DNA from: Clostridiales bacterium
Lineage (GTDB): Bacteria; Bacillota; Clostridia; Oscillospirales; Oscillospiraceae
Reading direction: 5' to 3'
DNA: 5,320 bases
Assembly: GCA_003522945.1 (NCBI GenBank)
Contig: DPHR01000147.1
Span: 2,748 to 8,067, forward strand
Both the position numbers and the translations under genes were made by a program. This document shows positions 1 through 4,961 of this stretch, in pieces. How positions within the stretch are numbered: the first letter of the stretch is position 1; every line of letters starts with the position of its first letter. A model generated the notes under the pieces. That model saw only the letters and a program-made list of their open reading frames with translations, had not been told where the DNA came from and made no database searches.

Positions 1-539
1 TGACCGACTGCTTCCCGGCGCTCGCGCTCGGCATGGAAAACGCCGAAAAGGACATCATGCAGCGCCGCCCGCGCAGCGCGAAGGCCGGCATCTTCGCCGG
101 CGGCATGGGCGGGGATATCGCCTATCAGGGTCTGATGGTATCGGTGCTCGTGCTCGCTTCCTATTTCATCGGCCACTTCATGGAATCCGGTGTGTGGGAG
201 ATCCCGGCAAACGGCCTGAGCCCCGACGGCACGACCATGGCGTTCCTCACCATGTCCATGGCGGAAATTTTCCACAGCCTGAACATGCGCTCGCAGCGCG
301 GCAGTCTCTTCACGATGGGCTCACGCAACTGGGCGCTGCTCGTCTCGTCTTTCGCGGCGCTGCTTCTGACGACGCTCGTGTGCGAGGTGCCGTTCATCGC
401 CGCGGCGTTCGATTTCACCAGCGTGGAATTTAATGAGTATATCATCGCTATCGGCATGGGTTTCCTCGTTATCCCGATCGTGGAGATCGTGAAATTCTTC
501 CAGCGTCTCGCGGCGAAGAAGAAAGTCGGACAGAATTAA
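1..539 (+). CDS. Cation-translocating P-type ATPase (type IIA, calcium-type), C-terminal fragment
   Basis: This is the 3' end of a gene that begins before the window. The frame is open from base 3 and ends at TAA 537-539, giving 178 visible residues. The first residues read TDCFPALALGMENAEKDIM, the M6 and post-M6 signature of type II P-type ATPases; the leading Thr-Asp are cation-site positions in calcium pumps of the SERCA type. Four hydrophobic segments follow, at about residues 41-60, 77-95, 110-135 and 146-167 of the fragment, matching M7 to M10 of the C-terminal cation ATPase domain. The Glu at about residue 88 (context MAEIFHSLN) lines up with the M8 cation-binding Glu of SERCA-like pumps. 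The tail is lysine-rich and cytosolic. The family couples ATP hydrolysis to export of Ca2+ (or another cation) across the cytoplasmic membrane. The phosphorylation and nucleotide domains lie outside the window, so the ion cannot be settled here. Confidence 0.92.
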   Translation, partial: TDCFPALALGMENAEKDIMQRRPRSAKAGIFAGGMGGDIAYQGLMVSVLVLASYFIGHFMESGVWEIPANGLSPDGTTMAFLTMSMAEIFHSLNMRSQRGSLFTMGSRNWALLVSSFAALLLTTLVCEVPFIAAAFDFTSVEFNEYIIAIGMGFLVIPIVEIVKFFQRLAAKKKVGQN

Positions 540-568
540 CAATTTGTCTATGCAAATTCCTTTTTGTG

Positions 569-577
569 TGGTATAAT
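569..577 (+). promoter_or_regulatory. Extended -10 promoter of the hibernation factor gene
   Basis: TATAAT lies at 572-577 and is preceded by TG one base upstream (569-570), which makes a perfect extended -10 element. No good -35 hexamer lies 16-18 bp upstream; TTGTCT at 544-549 is about 5 bp too far. The extended -10 probably compensates. Transcription should start near 584, leaving a 5' leader of about 25 nt. This excludes the in-frame TTG at 564 as a start codon. Confidence 0.75.
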
Positions 578-608
578 ATGCTCACAACCACGAAAGGAGT
601 TGGATGGA

Positions 609-1154
609 ATGAAATTCACCATCACGGGCAAGAAGCTGGAAGTCAGCGAGGAACTCCGCGCCTACGCCGAGAAAAAGGTCGGCAAGATCGAACGCCTTTT
701 CCGCAGCGGGGACAGCGAAGCCTTCATCACCTTCAGCCGCGAACGCGGTCGCTACACCGCCGAGGTCACTCTCAAAAACAACGGTATGTTCTACCGGGTG
801 AGCGAGACGACCGGGGATATGTTCGCGTCCATTGACTCCGCCTGCGCGTCCATCGAGCGCCAGATCCGCAAGAACAAGACCCGTCTTGAGAAGAAGCTCA
901 AGGCCGGCCCGATCGAGTGGACGGATACCGGTGTCGGCCCCGTGGACGAAGAAGAGGAAAGCGGCGATTTCACCATCGTCCGCACCAAGCGCTTCTCCAT
1001 CAAGCCGATGACGCCGCAGGAGGCCATCCTGCAGATGAACCTGCTGGAGCATGAGTTCTATGCCTTCCTCAACAGCGAAGACACGGATGCCTTTTCGGTC
1101 GTCTACCGCCGCAAGAACGGCGGCTACGGCCTGATCTCCGATACGGAGGAATAA
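609..1154 (+). CDS. hpf: Ribosome hibernation promoting factor, long form (HPF/RaiA family)
   Basis: The product is 181 residues, the usual length of long-form HPF, which pairs 70S ribosomes into translationally silent 100S dimers in stationary phase or stress. Residues 1-97 are the S30AE/RaiA domain (start MKFTITGKKLEVSEELRAYA), which occupies the mRNA/tRNA path on the 30S subunit. Residues 98-120 are an acidic linker with a DEEEE run. Residues 121-181 are the dimerisation domain, with the typical IVRTKRFSIKPMTPQEAILQ segment and the final YRRKNGGYGLI. The ATG at 609 is chosen because AGGAG (595-599) sits 9 nt upstream and the family N-terminus begins there. A longer in-frame reading from TTG 564 starts before the predicted transcription start. 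The gene appears monocistronic, between its own extended -10 promoter and a strong terminator. No key feature is missing. Confidence 0.96.
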   Translation: MKFTITGKKLEVSEELRAYAEKKVGKIERLFRSGDSEAFITFSRERGRYTAEVTLKNNGMFYRVSETTGDMFASIDSACASIERQIRKNKTRLEKKLKAGPIEWTDTGVGPVDEEEESGDFTIVRTKRFSIKPMTPQEAILQMNLLEHEFYAFLNSEDTDAFSVVYRRKNGGYGLISDTEE

Positions 1155-1167
1155 ACCGAATATACGC

Positions 1168-1199
1168 AAAAAGGAAGGGGCAAATGCCCCTTCCTTTTT
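1168..1199 (+). terminator. Bidirectional intrinsic terminator after hpf
   Basis: A perfect 14-bp inverted repeat (1168-1181 with 1186-1199) has the 4-nt loop AAAT. The GC-rich core is GGAAGGGGC/GCCCCTTCC, flanked by A5 and T5. It lies 13 nt after the hpf stop. Because both flanks are A/T tracts it should also work on the minus strand as the last barrier for the convergent acetyltransferase gene. Confidence 0.9.
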
Positions 1200-1210
1200 A
1201 TGTAGAAAAG

Positions 1211-1245
1211 CCCCTTCCGCCGCGGCGAATCCGCGGCGGAAGGGG
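1211..1245. terminator. Second hairpin in the convergent junction, possible minus-strand terminator
   Basis: A perfect 15-bp inverted repeat (1211-1225 with 1231-1245) has the 5-nt loop CGAAT and is almost entirely G/C. On the minus strand it is followed by CTTTTCTAC, a modestly U-rich tail, so it could terminate the acetyltransferase transcript. On the plus strand it is followed by TTTCG. It shares the GGAAGGGG/CCCCTTCC words with the neighbouring terminator. Confidence 0.55.
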
Positions 1246-1261
1246 TTTCGTTTGACGAAGC

Positions 1262-1293
1262 TCTCCCCCGCCGGAACCATCCCGCGGGGGAGA
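1262..1293. repeat. Third GC-rich hairpin, directly after the acetyltransferase stop
   Basis: A 10-bp perfect stem (1262-1271 with 1284-1293) has a 12-nt loop. It begins 4 nt beyond the stop codon of the minus-strand acetyltransferase gene. There is no T-tract on the minus-strand side, so it is better seen as a 3'-end stabilising hairpin, or part of a composite terminator with the next two hairpins, than as a classical intrinsic terminator. Confidence 0.45.
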
Positions 1294-1297
1294 ATCT

Positions 1298-1774
1298 TTA
1301 TTTCAAATGCTTCTCCATATAGAAGAGCCCGTCGTCCTTCCGGCGGACGCGGTAGCCGTCCATATAGGTGTAGCCCATCTTTTCATAAAAGCCAAGCGCC
1401 GCCGTGGTGGGGATGAGCCAGGCGCGGCTGCACTGCGTATAGAGCTCATCGGCTTCCAGCGCGTGAAAAAGCATGGCGCCGTATCCCTTTCCGATGGCCT
1501 CCGGCGTGAGGAACAGTCCGTAGATCAGGCACTCGTCCTCGCCGGTCTTGCGGACGCCGCCCATGCCGAGGAGCGCTTCGCCGTCGCAGAGCACATAGGT
1601 GTGTCCGGTCTCGGAAAAGCCAAGGATCGCCTCGGGGCGGTATTTCTCCACGAGCAGGGGGATCCAGGGCTCCTCCTCCGGCGCGGTGTGTTTGCTGTTA
1701 TATTCCAGCAGCGTCCGCGCCGCCAGACGGCTGAGCGCAGCTTCCTCTCCGGGAACAAACCGGCGTATCTCCAT
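1298..1774 (-). CDS. GNAT-family N-acetyltransferase
   Basis: The 158-residue product has the GNAT (Gcn5-related) fold, which transfers the acetyl group of acetyl-CoA to an amine; the substrate cannot be predicted. Motif A spans residues 84-104 (LIYGLFLTPEAIGKGYGAML), a beta-4 strand followed by the acetyl-CoA pyrophosphate loop. The loop reads IGKGYG, so the usual leading Gln/Arg is Ile. Motif B is visible at residues 124-135 (TAALGFYEKMGY), followed by the terminal strand. The ATG at 1774 is preferred over an upstream in-frame ATG at 1972: AGGAGG (plus 1783-1788) sits 8 nt before it, the fold begins there with MEIRRFVPGEEAAL, and the upstream 66 codons encode no domain and run into the neighbour's terminator. 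The gene is separated from mrp by a terminator and seems to have its own promoter. Confidence 0.9.
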   Translation of the reverse strand: MEIRRFVPGEEAALSRLAARTLLEYNSKHTAPEEEPWIPLLVEKYRPEAILGFSETGHTYVLCDGEALLGMGGVRKTGEDECLIYGLFLTPEAIGKGYGAMLFHALEADELYTQCSRAWLIPTTAALGFYEKMGYTYMDGYRVRRKDDGLFYMEKHLK

Positions 1775-1808
1775 AACCCCGTCCTCCTGATCATGATCTG
1801 CCAACGCC

Positions 1809-1837
1809 ATATTACCCGTCTCCGCCCGTCTTCGCAA
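1809..1837 (-). promoter_or_regulatory. Candidate sigma-70-type promoter of the acetyltransferase gene
   Basis: On the minus strand TTGCGA (plus 1832-1837) and TAATAT (plus 1809-1814) are separated by exactly 17 bp. Each hexamer matches the consensus at 4 of 6 positions. Transcription would start near 1802, about 28 nt before the ATG. The placement between the mrp terminator and the Shine-Dalgarno is right, but the match is only moderate. Confidence 0.45.
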
Positions 1838-1970
1838 GTCCCTTCGGGCTGTAAACGGGAGAACCGGCGGGCCATGCGGTTCCCTCTCGGCGGCATATCC
1901 GCCGCTGCAAAAAAAGCTACAGGCAGCCGCGCAGACGCCGCCGTTTTTCTCCTCAAACCGGAGATGCAGC

Positions 1971-2000
1971 AAAGGCCCCCTCGGGCGAGGGGGCCTTTTT
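1971..2000. terminator. Bidirectional intrinsic terminator of the mgtE-mrp operon
   Basis: A 12-bp perfect stem, AAAGGCCCCCTC (1971-1982) with GAGGGGGCCTTT (1987-1998), has the loop GGGC. A T5 tract ends it on the plus strand; on the minus strand the tail is TTT. It begins 2-4 nt past the mrp stop codon. It isolates mrp from the downstream acetyltransferase gene on the same strand. Confidence 0.85.
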
Positions 2001-2001
2001 G

Positions 2002-2826
2002 TCAGAGTTTCTCGACAGCGTCGGCCATGCCGTCGAGCCAGTCGCCGGAGAAGACCTCCATGAGACCGCCGTCGGAACAGGCGGCGAGACGCGGATCGAT
2101 CGGGAGCTTGGCAACGTTGGGAATGCCGTGCAGCGCCGCGAGACCGTCGGCACGGCTCGCGCCGAAGATCTCATGCTTCGCGCCGCAGTCCGGGCAGACG
2201 TAATACGACATGTTCTCCACGAGACCGACGACATTTTTCTTCATCATCGCGGCCATGTTGACCGCCTTTTCCACGATCATGCCGACGAGCTCCTGCGGGC
2301 TCGCCACGACGATCACGCCGTCCACCGGCAGCGACTGGAACACCGTCAGCGGCACGTCGCCCGTTCCGGGAGGCATATCGACGAACATATAGTCCACATC
2401 GCCCCAGTGCACATCCGTCCAGAACTGGTTGACGACGCCCGCGATCACCGGGCCGCGCCAGAGCACCGGCTCCGTTTCCTTTTCGAGCAGGAGGTTGATG
2501 CTCATCACCTTGATGCCGGTGTGGGATTCGAGCGGCTCAATGCCGTTTTCGCTCTGGAAGCAGTTGCCGTGGATGTTGAACGCCTTCGGGATGGAGGGGC
2601 CGGTGATGTCGGCGTCGAGAATGGCGGTCTTGTAGCCGCGGCGCTGCATGAGCACCGCGAGCATCGACGTGACCATCGACTTGCCGACGCCGCCCTTGCC
2701 GCTCACCACGGCGATGACCTTGCCGACGCGGGAGGCGCTGTTCAGCGGCTGAAGAAGGCTCTGCGGTTCGGTGCGCTCGCCGCAGGACGAGCCGCAGGAC
2801 GAACAATCGTGCGTGCATTCACTCAT
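2002..2826 (-). CDS. mrp: Mrp/NBP35-family P-loop ATPase, iron-sulfur cluster carrier
   Basis: The 274-residue product belongs to the Mrp/ApbC/NBP35 branch of SIMIBI ATPases, cytosolic proteins that bind and deliver Fe-S clusters to apo-proteins. The deviant Walker A is SGKGGVGKS at residues 42-50, with the second lysine typical of MinD-like ATPases. The switch region follows at DADITGPSIP (71-80), then Walker B with MFVDMPPGTGD (147-157). CPDC at 211-214 is the conserved CXXC that bridges a cluster at the dimer interface. The N-terminus carries an extra cysteine cluster, CTHDCSSCGSSC (residues 4-15, Cys 4, 8, 11, 15), as seen in many clostridial Mrp proteins and reminiscent of the NBP35 N-terminal ferredoxin motif. 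The start is supported by AAGGAG (plus 2838-2843) 11 nt upstream. It lies 36 nt behind mgtE with no terminator between, so the two are probably co-transcribed. The length is normal for the short Mrp form lacking the N-terminal DUF59 (MIP18-like) domain. Confidence 0.95.
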   Translation of the reverse strand: MSECTHDCSSCGSSCGERTEPQSLLQPLNSASRVGKVIAVVSGKGGVGKSMVTSMLAVLMQRRGYKTAILDADITGPSIPKAFNIHGNCFQSENGIEPLESHTGIKVMSINLLLEKETEPVLWRGPVIAGVVNQFWTDVHWGDVDYMFVDMPPGTGDVPLTVFQSLPVDGVIVVASPQELVGMIVEKAVNMAAMMKKNVVGLVENMSYYVCPDCGAKHEIFGASRADGLAALHGIPNVAKLPIDPRLAACSDGGLMEVFSGDWLDGMADAVEKL

Positions 2827-2862
2827 AGGGTAAAAATCTCCTTGGATATGATAATGTGTGGT

Positions 2863-4233
2863 TTACAGCCCCAGCAGGGCGGAGGCGATGGAAAAATAGA
2901 TCAGCAGGGACAGAACGTCCACGATCGTCGTGATGAACGGGCTTGCCATGACCGCGGGGTCAAACCCCAGCTTTTCCGCGAGGATCGGCAGCGAGCAGCC
3001 GACGAGCTTTGCGATGAACACGACGCACACAAGCGTCAGACACACGACCGCCGCGACGAGCGCGGTGACGCCGTTGTGGAGCAGCAGGTTGTCCACGAGC
3101 ATCATTTTGGCGAAATTCGCGCCCGCGAGACACACGCCGCAGAGGACGCTCACGCGGATCTCCTTCCAGATGACCGCCCAGAGATCGGAAAACTCGATCT
3201 CGCCGAGCGCGAGACCGCGGATGACGGCGACGGACGCCTGCGTGCCGCTGTTGCCGCCCGTGCCGGAGAGCATCGGAATGAACGACGAGAGCACAAGGCA
3301 AGCCGCGAGCTGGATTTGGAAATGGTTGATGATGAGCCCTGTGAACGTGGCCGAGAGCATGAGGATGAGAAGCCACGGGATACGCGCTTTCCATGTTTCG
3401 AGCACGCTCGTATAGAGATACGGCCGCTCCGAGGGCGCCATACCGGCCATCTTTTCAATGTCCTCGGTGGCCTCTTCTTCCATAACGTCGATGGCGTCGT
3501 CTACGGTGACGATGCCGACGAGCCGGTTTTCGGTGTCCACGACCGGGAGGGCGTTGAAGTTGTATTTGGAGAACATCTGCGCGACGGTCTCCTGGTCCTC
3601 GGACGTCGTGACGGAAATGACATTCGGCTCCATGATGTCCTCGATCACGTCGTCATCGTCCGAGAGGATGAGCGTGCGAAGCGAGAGCGCGCCGATGAGC
3701 CGGCCCTTGTCGATCACATAGCAGGTGTTGATCGTTTCCTTATCGACGCCGGTGCGCTTGATGCGCTTGGTCGCCTCCTCCACGGTCATCTGCGGGCGGA
3801 GGGAGACGAACTCCGTCGTCATGATGCTGCCGGCGCTGTCCTCCGGATAGCGCAGGATCTCGTTGATCATCCGGCGCATGTCGGGGTCGGCCTGCCGGAG
3901 AATGCGCTTTACGACGTTCGCGGGCATCTCCTCGACGAGATCGACCGCGTCGTCCACATACAGCTCGTCCACGACCTCTTTGAGCTCGGTGTCCGAAAAG
4001 CCGCGGATGAGCAGCTCCTGCTGCTCGGGCTGCATTTCGACGAATGTTTCCGCCGCCAGCTCCTTCGGCAGCAGCCGGAAAAGGAGCGGCAGGGCAAGCT
4101 CATCCGTCTCTTCAAAAACCGCCGCCACGTCCGCCGGGTTCATCGTTACGAGAATGTCCCGGAGCGCGGCGTATTTCTTCCCCTCGATCAGCGCGGAGAG
4201 CGTGCTTTCGAGAGTGACGGTAGTCTCTGCCAT
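2863..4233 (-). CDS. mgtE: Magnesium transporter MgtE
   Basis: The 456-residue product is a full-length MgtE, a dimeric Mg2+ channel of the cytoplasmic membrane gated by intracellular Mg2+. Residues 1-130 form the superhelical N domain. Two CBS domains follow at about 138-198 and 202-262, rich in acidic residues (SDDDDVIEDIMEP, MEEEATEDIE) as expected for regulatory Mg2+ binding. A plug-helix region lies at about 265-285, and five hydrophobic segments span 286-456. The pore signature is present: FIPMLSGTGGNSGTQAS (318-334), and FDPAVMASPFITTIVDV (424-440), which holds the two pore Asp residues (425 and 439). The ATG at 4233 has a very strong AAGGAGGT (plus 4242-4249) 8 nt upstream. The gene is first in a probable operon with mrp and has a long structured leader, so its translation may be controlled in cis. 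No truncation or missing motif was seen. Confidence 0.97.
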   Translation of the reverse strand: MAETTVTLESTLSALIEGKKYAALRDILVTMNPADVAAVFEETDELALPLLFRLLPKELAAETFVEMQPEQQELLIRGFSDTELKEVVDELYVDDAVDLVEEMPANVVKRILRQADPDMRRMINEILRYPEDSAGSIMTTEFVSLRPQMTVEEATKRIKRTGVDKETINTCYVIDKGRLIGALSLRTLILSDDDDVIEDIMEPNVISVTTSEDQETVAQMFSKYNFNALPVVDTENRLVGIVTVDDAIDVMEEEATEDIEKMAGMAPSERPYLYTSVLETWKARIPWLLILMLSATFTGLIINHFQIQLAACLVLSSFIPMLSGTGGNSGTQASVAVIRGLALGEIEFSDLWAVIWKEIRVSVLCGVCLAGANFAKMMLVDNLLLHNGVTALVAAVVCLTLVCVVFIAKLVGCSLPILAEKLGFDPAVMASPFITTIVDVLSLLIYFSIASALLGL

Positions 4234-4419
4234 CGGGTCTTACCTCCTTGGATATTTATGGGGAGCTAAGACACAGGAGGGCGGATTATGCGCCGGCGGC
4301 CACAGATGCCGGCGGTGTTTCCATCGACAATCGACCCTCGCCTGTGCCGCTGGTACTGTGACCGGATTCCATGACCTTCACCTCACATAAAACAAAATAA
4401 AACTGCCGGAGCTTTTAAC
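4234..4419 (-). promoter_or_regulatory. Long structured 5' leader of mgtE, candidate translational riboswitch or cis-regulatory RNA
   Basis: From the predicted transcription start near 4419 to the mgtE ATG is about 185 nt of non-coding leader. The RNA can form: an outer helix, CACAGG..AGGG (plus 4346-4335) with CCCTCCTGTG (plus 4281-4272), 10 bp with a 2-nt bulge; inside it a small TCGA hairpin (4334-4324) and a 7-bp all-G/C hairpin (4314-4308 with 4297-4291, 10-nt loop); and, abutting the outer helix, a hairpin that pairs the Shine-Dalgarno region. The hallmark M-box words (GGUGAGGCUCC near the 5' end, GCUGC..CCC, GGGUCAACAG) are not visible. I also see no TPP, FMN, SAM-I, c-di-GMP-I or fluoride core. 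The ligand is unknown. The structure is drawn by eye and not thermodynamically tested. Confidence 0.5.
4237..4272 (-). promoter_or_regulatory. Shine-Dalgarno-sequestering hairpin of mgtE
   Basis: On the minus strand GTCTTAGCTCC (plus 4272-4262) pairs with GGAGGTAAGAC (plus 4247-4237). This gives 10 base pairs with one internal G-G mismatch and a 14-nt loop. The 3' strand contains most of the mgtE Shine-Dalgarno AAGGAGGT (4249-4242), so the folded form should block ribosome binding. Base 4272 also closes the upstream outer helix, so the two elements are adjacent and could communicate. Confidence 0.6.
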
Positions 4420-4425
4420 TTATAT

Positions 4426-4454
4426 ATTATATGCCCAAATGCGCCGCAAGTCAA
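4426..4454 (-). promoter_or_regulatory. Near-consensus sigma-70-type promoter of the mgtE-mrp operon
   Basis: On the minus strand TTGACT (plus 4449-4454, 5 of 6 consensus bases) and TATAAT (plus 4426-4431, perfect) are separated by exactly 17 bp. The promoter sits in an AT-rich island that contrasts with the GC-rich surroundings and lies just downstream of the DUF951 stop codon. Transcription is predicted to begin near 4419. Confidence 0.85.
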
Positions 4455-4467
4455 ACCGAAACGGGCG

Positions 4468-4680
4468 TTAATTTCCGCTTTTGCCGTCGATTTCCGGCGG
4501 TTCGGCGCGCTCGATCTTTTTGATCTGCTTTTCGTATTTGGTCCGCGCGCCCATCACCTCGCGCCCGCAGCCCGTGCAGCGGAGCTTGAAGTCCGCGCCG
4601 ATGCGCAGCACCTCCCACCGGCACGCGCCGCAGGGGTGATTTTTTTTCAGTACAAGAATGTCTCCGACACGGATATCCAT
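4468..4680 (-). CDS. DUF951 family small zinc-ribbon protein
   Basis: The 70-residue protein starts MDIRVGDILVLKKNHPCGAC. This N-terminus and the later FKLRCTGCGREVM fit the DUF951 family (relative of Bacillus YyzM), which has no established function. Two CXXC pairs, Cys 17/20 and Cys 35/38, should form a zinc ribbon. The first 45 residues form a small beta barrel-like unit, and the lysine-rich stretch at 48-58 (TKYEKQIKKIE) suggests nucleic acid or ribosome contact; that is inference only. The ATG at 4680 is chosen over an upstream in-frame ATG at 4737 because GGAGG (plus 4690-4694) lies 9 nt before it, the family starts there, and the longer reading would overlap the start of the divergent gene. 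The mgtE promoter begins 14 bp beyond the stop, so the two are separate units unless there is read-through. Confidence 0.9.
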   Translation of the reverse strand: MDIRVGDILVLKKNHPCGACRWEVLRIGADFKLRCTGCGREVMGARTKYEKQIKKIERAEPPEIDGKSGN

Positions 4681-4727
4681 ACATATTTTCCTCCAAACTG
4701 GGAAATATCCCCACAGGGGGTGATCCA

Positions 4728-4937
4728 ATGCATACACAGCAGCTCACGGCGCGGTTTCCGACCGGGGATGAGATGAACGCCGCGCTTGCCGACCTTCGCC
4801 GCAGCGGGGCCGTGTGCCACACCGGGGCGATCCCGTATGACGGGTTGGGGCCGTCGCCGGTGCTCCGTTTCTCGGTGCGCGAAGCGGACCTTTGTCTCGC
4901 CAAGGCGATTATACGGCACGCCGGCGGACGAGTTTAG
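4728..4937 (+). CDS. Small conserved-looking hypothetical protein, 69 residues
   Basis: I do not recognise a named family with certainty. The evidence that it is a gene is an excellent Shine-Dalgarno, AGGGGGTGATC (4715-4725), which differs little from the ideal anti-16S complement and sits 7 nt before the ATG at 4728. Its coding pattern is also that of a soluble globular protein. An N-terminal segment (TARFPTGDEMNAALADLRRS) looks like strand then helix. A Gly/Pro turn follows at about residues 38-43, then a strand VLRFSV (45-50) and a helix READLCLAKAIIRHAGG (51-67). The strand-helix-strand-helix order and the closing AKAIIRHAGG resemble small ferredoxin-like or DUF2007-like domains, but this is a fold-level guess. 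It is divergent from the DUF951 gene with a 47-bp gap. A short CCCC-ACA-GGGG hairpin (4709-4719) overlaps the Shine-Dalgarno. No membrane segment or signal peptide is seen. Confidence 0.65.
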   Translation: MHTQQLTARFPTGDEMNAALADLRRSGAVCHTGAIPYDGLGPSPVLRFSVREADLCLAKAIIRHAGGRV

Positions 4938-4961
4938 TCAAGGCAAAAGGCGGAGGGCGCG

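Noticed and set aside
541..565. Inverted repeat AATTTG/CAAATT followed by CCTTTTT, a possible terminator for the ATPase gene
   Set aside because: The stem is only 6 bp and mostly A/T, too weak for a confident intrinsic terminator. It could equally be chance, or an operator overlapping the upstream part of the hpf promoter.
582..1280. A 232-codon minus-strand frame over hpf
   Set aside because: It is antisense to the strongly conserved hpf gene, runs through its terminator hairpins and has no sensible ribosome site or family signature.
1789..1798. Perfect palindrome GATCATGATC just upstream of the acetyltransferase ribosome site
   Set aside because: A single 10-bp palindrome with no second copy or known regulator match is within chance expectation and cannot be called an operator.
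1861..1904. Small inverted repeats (GAACCG/CGGTTC and CGGCGG/CCGCCG) upstream of the acetyltransferase promoter
   Set aside because: The stems are short, 6 bp each, in GC-rich DNA, with no T-tract and no link to a transcript start. The stretch 1775-1970 otherwise shows only the candidate promoter.
1775..1972. N-terminal extension of the acetyltransferase to the ATG at 1972
   Set aside because: The extension has no domain content, covers the likely promoter, and starts inside the upstream terminator hairpin. The ATG at 1774 has a perfect AGGAGG 8 nt upstream.
1307..2203. A 298-codon plus-strand frame over the acetyltransferase gene and the end of mrp
   Set aside because: It spans two genes and a terminator on the opposite strand, and its composition is that of a shadow frame.
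1999..4269. A very long open frame (756 codons) on the plus strand over mrp and mgtE
   Set aside because: It is antisense to two clearly conserved proteins. Its translation is rich in His, Arg and Asp with no domain or membrane pattern. High third-position GC makes such stop-free antisense frames common.
4234..4419. Canonical M-box, TPP, cobalamin or c-di-GMP riboswitch in the mgtE leader
   Set aside because: Only fragmentary resemblances were found (for example an ACCAGCG word as in TPP elements). None of the full conserved cores is present, so no known class is assigned.
4681..4737. Extended DUF951 reading frame from the ATG at 4737
   Set aside because: It would overlap the start of the divergent gene and adds residues outside the family. 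The ATG at 4680 has GGAGG at proper spacing.
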